22,100 nt of DNA from the NCBI GenBank assembly GCA_964200075.2, contig CAXNAA020000354.1:1-22100 (forward strand), written 5' to 3'. The notes under the pieces are model-generated. The model searched no databases, was not told the DNA's origin, and saw nothing but the letters and a program-made list of their open reading frames with translations. The first letter of the stretch is position 1. Each line of letters opens with the position of its first letter. Below, in pieces: positions 18,501 through 22,100 of the stretch. This stretch comes from Sphacelaria rigidula (Eukaryota; Phaeophyceae; Sphacelariales). The translations under genes and the position numbers were made by a program.

Positions 18501-20490
18501 GGGACGGAGCACGCCGGGTTTTCGCCGGACCAGGCTCGCACTCAATCACCAAGCGCGTTGTCCAGGGAGGGATTCTACCGGAGGGGTGAACTTTTTTAGT
18601 CCAGAAGCTTTCTGAGGCTGCACACCAAGTCGCAGATATTTGTCATCCAGAGGCTCCGATAGTGCAGAGCCTCGGGAAAAGATGGTGCACCCCTCCCGTA
18701 GAATCACAGGGTGTAATTTTTCCGTGTTTTGAGCGACAATGGTTCCCATACCAATCGCTCGTTATAAAAAACTCCCTTCATAACACCAATTGAACAAGTT
18801 GTTTTACTTTCTTTTCGTTTATCTCAGGCACTGTTGGGGCTCAATTGCCCCGAGATACACGTGTGCGGCGGGCTGGAGGCGGCTGACCTCGTCCAATCCC
18901 TCTGCGAGAAGGTCAGTGGGGGCAGAGTGTCATTCCCCGTTAGAGTGTATGTTTGTGTAGGGCTGTTGCCCAGTACAAGGAGGTTCGTGAGGTGAGATGT
19001 AGTACGGTATACTATATTCCTTCAGTCGCATGTTGGTAGGGTAAAGCGTCGTCGAACTGCCGACATATTTATGAGTACTGAATAAATACGGACGCAACGA
19101 AGGAAATCCTGGGGATCTTTACACCGTATTGTCTCAAGCAACATGTCAACATTGCCATCTTCGGGCGACGATTTGGTTTGAAACCCCCGCCCTCCCCCCC
19201 CCGACGCGCGCGGTTATCCAAATGAAAGATAAGCAGTACGCTTCGGGTCGAACAGTCTCAGAAGCATGCAGCTCACCCTTCATGCGACTCGCCGAACACA
19301 TCACGGCGCTTCGCTCTTGGTGATTGATTGCGAGCCTGGTCCGCGAAAACCCGGCGTGCTCCGTCCCGGCCTTGTAGAGATGCGAGGTCAATGGTCATAT
19401 GAGTATGGCATACAAGATCATGAGTACACCCCCCTCTCGCGTGCGCACTACCGGGGGATGGCCCCAGATAGAAATCATACTCAAGGGGATAGCATGATGG
19501 TTCCCGTTTTCTTTTATTGTGTCTTTGATACCCCCTTCTTCCTCAGGACGAGCCTGTAGTCTCAAGGAATGAGCCCATCTCTCCCCCGAGGTGTACCTGA
19601 CATGTTCGTCTGTATCGCGGGTTGGATCAGCACTCCCGCACCGCGTGCATCGACTCTTCATGTCTTTTTTTCTTCTTGGCAACTCACGTACGCCCTCCCG
19701 TTTTGAACTAGGGAAAGCAGATTCCGCTGAGGACGACCGCACTTATCTGTTAGAAGTCGAATCCGCAACCTTCCGACTCACGTGGCTTGTGTTGTACCAG
19801 TTAGATCAGCATTGATATATACGGAGTATATCTATATCCAGATATGAGAAACTGGAACATGACCCATTCTCATTTTGTTGCCAAGGCTAGTATCGGAAGG
19901 GCTACACAGGCATCACAGGCGTCAGAATTGTCCCGGCTCACTGCATACGCTGCAACATTGAACACAGACCCTTCCCCTTTCCTCGTGTTGTGATTTGGGG
20001 GGGGGGGGGGGGGCGCGGGCTGCACCAAGAAGCACGCAGTCACGCTGGGGGGGCGCGGGAAGGGTGTGTTGAGACGNNNNNNNNNNCTCGAGCGCTAGGC
20101 GTTTGTCTGTGGGGGTGGGGGGGGGGGGGAGGGGGGGGCGGGGCGTGGTTCCAGTACTGAAATATACATGGCCTCTCTTGTGCTGCAGGTACTTTTTCGG
20201 TGCAAGGACATCGTCCGAGCTGTGGCAAAAAGGAAAAATATTGTTTTTTCGACCCTGTGTGTGTGAATAGTAGTAAGAGTAATGGTGTTTGATGGTTTGT
20301 GGGCTAATTTCATGATGACTGTTTAACAAAAATTGACCGTAAATGACGAATGGCCGTGTGCATATATGTACTGTATGTATGTACGCGGTACAGATGGGCG
20401 ATGATTTCGAGCTTCATGAGTACGCTCGCAAGACGCCGCTGGTGGCGGCCGAGGAGAGCTTGAAGGGGTCCTACGCCAAGGTCCAGCCAG
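7679..20490 (+). CDS. SUV3: SUV3-type mitochondrial ATP-dependent RNA helicase (multi-exon, 3' end outside window)
   Basis: SUV3 is a DExH-box 3'-to-5' helicase that unwinds RNA for mitochondrial RNA turnover; in yeast it works with an exoribonuclease as the degradosome. The exons are 7679-9574 (inferred), 12498-12699, 13845-13984, 14312-14448, 16471-16650, 18828-18911 and 20394-20490, and the gene continues past the window. From 12498 onward all junctions match in phase (2,1,0,0,0). Motifs in order are G-P-T-N-S-G-K-T (Walker A), [14 protein letters not shown] (Ia), [21 protein letters not shown] (DExH-type box II, here DEIQ), R-G-x-x-W-T, ALLGL and EIHVCGG. The helicase C-terminal domain is not reached. 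'[10 protein letters not shown]' and '[10 protein letters not shown]' resemble plant SUV3 more than the animal form as I recall them. The path between 9574 and 12498 is unresolved. Confidence 0.82.
10185..10633 (+). repeat. Dispersed repeat family A, copy 1 (longest uninterrupted)
   Basis: The copy runs from ACCAGGTTACCG through AACCTCAACTCCGCG, CGGGCCGAACAATC and GATTGCGAGCCTGGTCCG to CATGATCATGAGCACACCC. The same order of segments reappears in reverse at 21165-21985, and parts recur at 18436-18557, 19213-19434 and 21531-21590. No coding capacity or transposase is visible. It may be a non-autonomous transposon or a fragment of a larger element. Confidence 0.8.
10849..10858. other. Assembly gap (10 N)
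   Basis: Ten consecutive N inside the region between exon 1 and the helicase exons. The true gap length is unknown, and a missing exon could lie here. Confidence 0.98.
12498..12699 (+). CDS. SUV3 exon: N-terminal helical region
   Basis: The acceptor TTACTTTCCAG opens a frame [18 protein letters not shown] and continues to [11 protein letters not shown], with donor CG|GTAGGT in phase 2. The L-C-F-D segment and the following '[14 protein letters not shown]', formed across the junction with 13845, match the helical segment that precedes the helicase core in SUV3 proteins. The exon may start earlier, at 12305, since the frame stays open. Confidence 0.68.
12831..13129 (+). repeat. Dispersed repeat family B, copy 2
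   Basis: It is the reverse complement of positions 1-310, with matching landmarks in the same order: ACGAG(C/T)TGGGCCAGCCAA, GATATTAGGAGTTGGACGC, GAAATTT, ATGATCGA, CTTGGGTGCAGAAG and TTGGGCC. It lies in the intron 12700-13844. Confidence 0.85.
13338..13367. repeat. (TTG)n/(GTG)n microsatellite
   Basis: A TTG triplet run passes directly into a GTG run inside the intron 12700-13844. It has no coding role. Confidence 0.9.
13845..13984 (+). CDS. SUV3 exon leading into the helicase core
   Basis: The acceptor is GTCCAG|G, and its first base completes the Arg codon of the preceding exon. It encodes [16 protein letters not shown], then [15 protein letters not shown] and KRKIIYHG. The 'D-L-x-x-P-x-x-W-F-P-x-A-R' and 'R-K-I-I-Y-H' blocks are family-conserved just before Walker A. 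The donor is G|GTAAAA in phase 1. Confidence 0.92.
14312..14448 (+). CDS. SUV3 exon with Walker A motif
   Basis: Two bases complete Gly, then [10 protein letters not shown] (Walker A) and, after a linker carrying a short insert ([11 protein letters not shown]), [16 protein letters not shown] (motif Ia). It ends CAG|GCGAGA, a GC donor. Reading further gives A-R-D-L and a stop, while the next exon (LNSQGVYCS) restores the family pattern exactly. Confidence 0.92.
14428..14628 (+). repeat. Tandem duplication (106-bp period) spanning an exon end and its donor site
   Basis: Copy A (about 14428-14522) begins in the exon's last 21 bases, GCGCTGGAGGTGTACGAGCAG, and continues into the intron. Copy B (about 14534-14628) repeats the same order with roughly four-fifths identity by eye, including GTGTACGAGCAG|GCAAGA and CGATTCAGTCAACG. 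Confidence 0.88.
14449..16470 (+). other. SUV3 GC-AG intron, 2,022 bp
   Basis: Donor GCGAGA, acceptor ACCGCGCAG. It contains the duplicated donor (GCAAGA at 14555). From about 14640 to 16470 I see only short open frames on both strands with no recognisable domain, and a pyrimidine-rich patch at about 16066-16105. Confidence 0.7.
16471..16650 (+). CDS. SUV3 exon with DEIQ box
   Basis: Sixty codons in phase 0. The motifs are [44 protein letters not shown] and [14 protein letters not shown] is the SUV3 form of helicase motif II. The donor is AAT|GTGAGC, and the next exon starts ALLGL as the family requires. Confidence 0.95.
17175..17250 (+). repeat. Repeat C, copy 1
   Basis: It shares GTCGCGGATTGGATCA followed by CTTCCGCACCGCGT with 19588-19655 (GTATCGCGGGTTGGATCA, then CTCCCGCACCGCGT). 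A related, weaker segment lies in reverse at about 21105-21150. It may be a further part of family A. Confidence 0.65.
18436..18557 (-). repeat. Dispersed repeat family A, copy 3 (fragment)
   Basis: Reverse of copy 1 from GGTGTACTCATGATCATGC through GGTTTTCGCCGGACCAGGC to ATCACCAAGCGCG. The similarity stops just before the palindromic element at 18571. Confidence 0.8.
18571..18705. mobile_element. MITE-like palindromic element with 18-bp inverted ends
   Basis: The left arm GATTCTACCGGAGGGGTG (18571-18588) and right arm CACCCCTCCCGTAGAATC (18688-18705) are inverted with one mismatch. Inner segments GAGGCTGCAC and GTGCAGAGCCTC extend the foldback. The element is about 135 bp and has no coding capacity. 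It sits at the broken end of family A copy 3. Confidence 0.6.
18828..18911 (+). CDS. SUV3 exon: ALLGL / EIHVCGG
   Basis: Twenty-eight codons, phase 0 at both ends, acceptor ATCTCAG and donor AAG|GTCAGT. It encodes [15 protein letters not shown], then [12 protein letters not shown]. This is the segment after box II in SUV3, where ALLGL-x4-E-I/V-H-x-C-G is conserved. Confidence 0.93.
19213..19434 (+). repeat. Dispersed repeat family A, copy 2
   Basis: Same orientation as copy 1. Landmarks are TTCGGGTCGAACAGTC, GCAGCTCACCCTTCATGCG, GATTGATTGCGAGCCTGGTC, TGCTCCGTCCCGGC and AAGATCATGAGTACACCC. The upstream third of copy 1 is missing. Confidence 0.85.
19588..19655 (+). repeat. Repeat C, copy 2
   Basis: Matches 17175-17250 as described there. 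It lies about 155 bases downstream of family A copy 2, as the reversed relative lies next to family A copy 4. The two repeats may therefore belong to one larger element. Confidence 0.65.
19997..20142 (+). repeat. G-rich tracts flanking an assembly gap
   Basis: A 17-G run at 19997-20013 and further G runs at 20111-20142 surround the N block at 20077-20086. Such tracts can form quadruplexes and commonly cause sequencing dropout. Confidence 0.85.
20077..20086. other. Assembly gap (10 N)
   Basis: Ten N between G-rich tracts within a SUV3 intron. The true length is unknown. Confidence 0.98.
20394..20490 (+). CDS. SUV3 exon: [15 protein letters not shown]
   Basis: The acceptor is CGGTACAG in phase 0. 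It encodes [16 protein letters not shown] and ends YAKVQP plus one base. SUV3 proteins have G-D/E-x-x-E-V-x-x-Y-x-R-x-x-P-L/I here, followed by K-x-x-x-P-G-D-C. The Gly codon is split by the donor CCAG|GCGAGT, a GC donor. Reading through it does not give the family's D-C-I/V-V, so the break is real. The next exon was not found in the window. Confidence 0.9.
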
Positions 20491-20780
20491 GCGAGTTCCG
20501 ATGGATATATATCCCCGTTATTGGCGTAGAATGGTTGCTGTCGGCCACCCCAGAGGTCCGAAAACGGTTGATATCTGAGCATATACTACAGTGATGCTTG
20601 TAGATTATTCATGCCGTTGTGGCTGCTGTACTTGTTTGCAGCTATTTCCTGTACTCTACTAAGCAACGTCAAAGGTGCACTCCCTGCTGTGTTGAAGGTA
20701 CATAGTTCCCGTGGTACGCATGTCTACGTCGATCTATCACACAAGCCACGAACACATGTACTATCCATACATACACCATT

Positions 20781-20796
20781 ATATATATATATATAT
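20781..20796. repeat. (AT)8 microsatellite
   Basis: Simple AT dinucleotide run. A second one lies at 22035-22053. Confidence 0.95.
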
Positions 20797-21490
20797 GTAT
20801 CTCTCCGCTAATCACTTTATTGTGGGCTACGAAGCTCGTTGTCCTCTCTATACGGACCCGGCCCGCTATCGAGGGACGTGCAGATGAAAACGTAGAGCTT
20901 GGTTCAAACTGCATGCCCCCCGGTGATACAGATTGAGATGGGTCGTCTTAAAACCGGTTCGCGCGACAGGGGGTTCGAAATCCCAGCATAAATATTTATG
21001 TTTTATACGTTGTGCTTTTTAGCAGTGTGTGATATCCATCTTTGATTGACAACGTGAGCACGTGAGTCGCAAAGACAGTTTTTCTGAAGAAGGTCGACGT
21101 GACGCGGGAGTGGAGTGCTGATCCAAATCGCGATACTGTTTACCGAAATGACGGGCAAGCAACGGGGGGTGTACTCGTGATCTTGCATGCCATAGTCATA
21201 AGACCGATGAATTCGCATCCCTACAGAGTCGGGACGGACCAGGCCGGGTTTTCGTCGGACGAGGCTCGCAATCACCAAGCGCGAAGCGCCGTGATGTGTT
21301 CGCCGAGTCGTATGAATGGTGAGCTGCATCCTGCTAAGATTGTTCGGCCCGAAGCGTTCCAAGTATCTTGCACGTGGATGACAGCCTCGAACGCGTTACT
21401 TCATTTTATGGTATCGCCACTGCCAGAGACAGCCATGGGTTACACTGCCTCATGGGTGTCTCACCATTCTAACACTACGTATTACGGTCG

Positions 21491-21844
21491 AGACTTTTTA
21501 CGATAGCCCCCCTCCCCCCCCCCAAACCAGCGGTGCTCCGTCTCGAAAGGGATGCGTGGTCAATGGTCACAGGACTAAGGCAAGCAACGAATTATTACGC
21601 ACCCCCTCCCCCCCCCAAAAAAAAACAGCCCAAAAGTGTCACGAAGAACATGGTCATACAGCGCCTGTTGTTCAGTTTCAGGCTGCATAAAGCACCTCAT
21701 ATGGGCGACTTTGGCGAAAACGAACCCGATCCAAGCGTTCGAATGTCCAGCTGCTCGTTTTGTCCGACATTTTTCAGTTCGATTCACGTGTAGATTTTGC
21801 CTCTCCAAACCAGCCACGTTTTGTGGAGAGGCTATGGTAAGAAG
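21491..21844. mobile_element. Insertion within repeat family A copy 4
   Basis: This segment is absent from copy 1 at the same point. It starts near poly-C tracts (21507-21523), includes a 60-base fragment similar to family A in the opposite orientation (21531-21590), and a C-run/A-run at about 21601-21627. It has no clear terminal inverted repeats. It could be a small insertion element or a local rearrangement. Confidence 0.5.
21531..21590 (+). repeat. Dispersed repeat family A, copy 5 (diverged fragment)
   Basis: It shares GGTGCTCCGTCTCG, GGATGCGTGGTCAATGGTCA and TAAGGCAAGCAACG with parts of copies 2 and 4. It is weaker than the other copies. Confidence 0.5.
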
Positions 21845-22034
21845 TGTCGATCATCCCCTTCGCGCGGAGTTGAGGTTCTCGATCCCGCACAAGATGATCT
21901 AACTCGACATCATCATAGTGACCGCAAAAAACACAAGTGAGAAAAAAACGGTAACCTGGTTGCCGAGCTTACGCAGCAAGTAACGGGGAAGAGACGGCTT
22001 GATTCCCTGAGACTACGGAGCCGAAAGTGCGACA

Positions 22035-22053
22035 ATATATATATATATATATA
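22035..22053. repeat. (AT)n microsatellite
   Basis: Simple AT run just before a GC-rich stem. Confidence 0.95.
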
Positions 22054-22060
22054 CAAAGTT

Positions 22061-22095
22061 CCCCTCCGGGAGGCTGGTACGGGCCTCCCGGGGGT
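22061..22095. repeat. GC-rich inverted repeat
   Basis: CCCCTCCGGGAGGC (22061-22074) and GCCTCCCGGGGG (22083-22094) form a strong stem with an 8-base loop. It may be the edge of another element that continues outside the window. It is not a bacterial-type terminator in this context. Confidence 0.7.
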
Positions 22096-22100
22096 GCCGC

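Larger units (their letters stand above)
16651..18827 (+). other. SUV3 intron, 2,177 bp
   Basis: GT-AG intron. It holds repeat C (17175-17250), a C-rich (CCAAC-like) patch (17891-17919), family A copy 3 (18436-18557) and a palindromic element (18571-18705). A small perfect stem, CCGCATC/GATGCGG, flanks AAACGCGTTT at about 17291-17317. No other coding exon is seen. Confidence 0.7.
18912..20393 (+). other. SUV3 intron, 1,482 bp
   Basis: GT-AG intron holding family A copy 2 (19213-19434), repeat C copy 2, long G runs (19997-20013 and 20111-20142) and a 10-N gap. No exon is seen in it. Confidence 0.7.
21165..21985 (-). repeat. Dispersed repeat family A, copy 4, split by an insertion
   Basis: In reverse orientation, 21165-21490 matches the right two thirds of copy 1 and 21845-21985 matches its left third (TCGATCATCCCC, CGCGGAGTTGAGGTTCTC, GGTAACCTGG). 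In copy 1 these parts are contiguous at about 10310. About 355 bases (21491-21844) therefore interrupt this copy. Confidence 0.8.
20491..22100 (+). other. SUV3 intron (open at window end)
   Basis: At least 1.6 kb with a GC donor. I searched for an exon beginning with the conserved G-D-C-I/V-V-x-F-S block and found none, so the exon lies beyond the edge. The intron contains family A copies 4 and 5, two (TA)n tracts and a terminal GC-rich stem. Confidence 0.65.

Noticed and set aside
21533-21793. Candidate next SUV3 exon (frame with G-D/R-D-A-W)
   Set aside because: The resemblance to the expected G-D-C-I/V-V start is superficial. The stretch is part of repeat family A copy 5 and lacks the acceptor and the following conserved residues.
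22061-22095. GC-rich stem as a transcription terminator
   Set aside because: The context is a eukaryotic intron and no T run follows. A repeat edge is more likely.
1-22100. CRISPR arrays, defence islands, phage genes, rRNA or tRNA genes
   Set aside because: I found no regularly spaced short repeats, operon-like gene packing, integrase or conserved RNA gene signatures. The repeats present are irregularly dispersed in introns.

Overview
The window is nuclear DNA from a eukaryote, not a bacterial or viral segment. No long uninterrupted gene tiles it. Instead, two genes can be assembled from short exons that match in codon phase at nearly every junction, separated by introns of about 0.3 to 2.8 kb loaded with repeats. 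The minus-strand gene starts with a signal peptide and a C-G-F-A-P motif, close to the ASAFAP-type plastid targeting signal of algae with secondary red plastids. That, the long repeat-rich introns, the balanced base composition and a plant-like SUV3 helicase suggest a stramenopile alga. A brown alga is my best guess; this is inference, not proof.

Layout. Positions 1-6897 (minus strand): five exons (6544-6897, 3556-3698, 2797-2917, 2334-2458, 651-746) of a gene that continues beyond the left edge. It encodes an integral membrane protein of the DUF1295 / steroid 5-alpha-reductase-like group, recognised by its Y-R-x-x-R-H-P-N-Y-F-G-E block. Its first intron carries a roughly 1.45 kb element with terminal inverted repeats. 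Positions 6898-7678: a 781-bp region between two divergent start codons, presumably the shared promoter. Positions 7679 to beyond 22100 (plus strand): a SUV3-type mitochondrial DExH RNA helicase. A 632-codon first exon (7679-9574) with a mitochondrial presequence and a long disordered stretch is followed by the helicase exons 12498-12699, 13845-13984, 14312-14448, 16471-16650, 18828-18911 and 20394-20490. The gene continues past the right edge. The splice path between 9574 and 12498 is not solved, so membership of exon 1 in this gene is an inference.

Repeats. At least five copies or fragments of one dispersed repeat lie in the helicase introns, one of them split by an insertion. A second roughly 300-bp repeat is present in opposite orientations at the left edge and at 12831-13129. 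A roughly 135-bp palindromic element, a shorter two-copy repeat, microsatellites, long G runs and two 10-N assembly gaps complete the picture.

The two genes act in different organelles (plastid membrane and mitochondrion) and share only their promoter region. The most unusual points are three GC-AG introns among twelve identified donors, a tandem duplication that copies one of those GC donor sites, the long N-terminal extension of the helicase, and the multi-hairpin transposon in intron 1 of the reductase gene. I found no CRISPR array, defence system, phage, operon or rRNA/tRNA gene.
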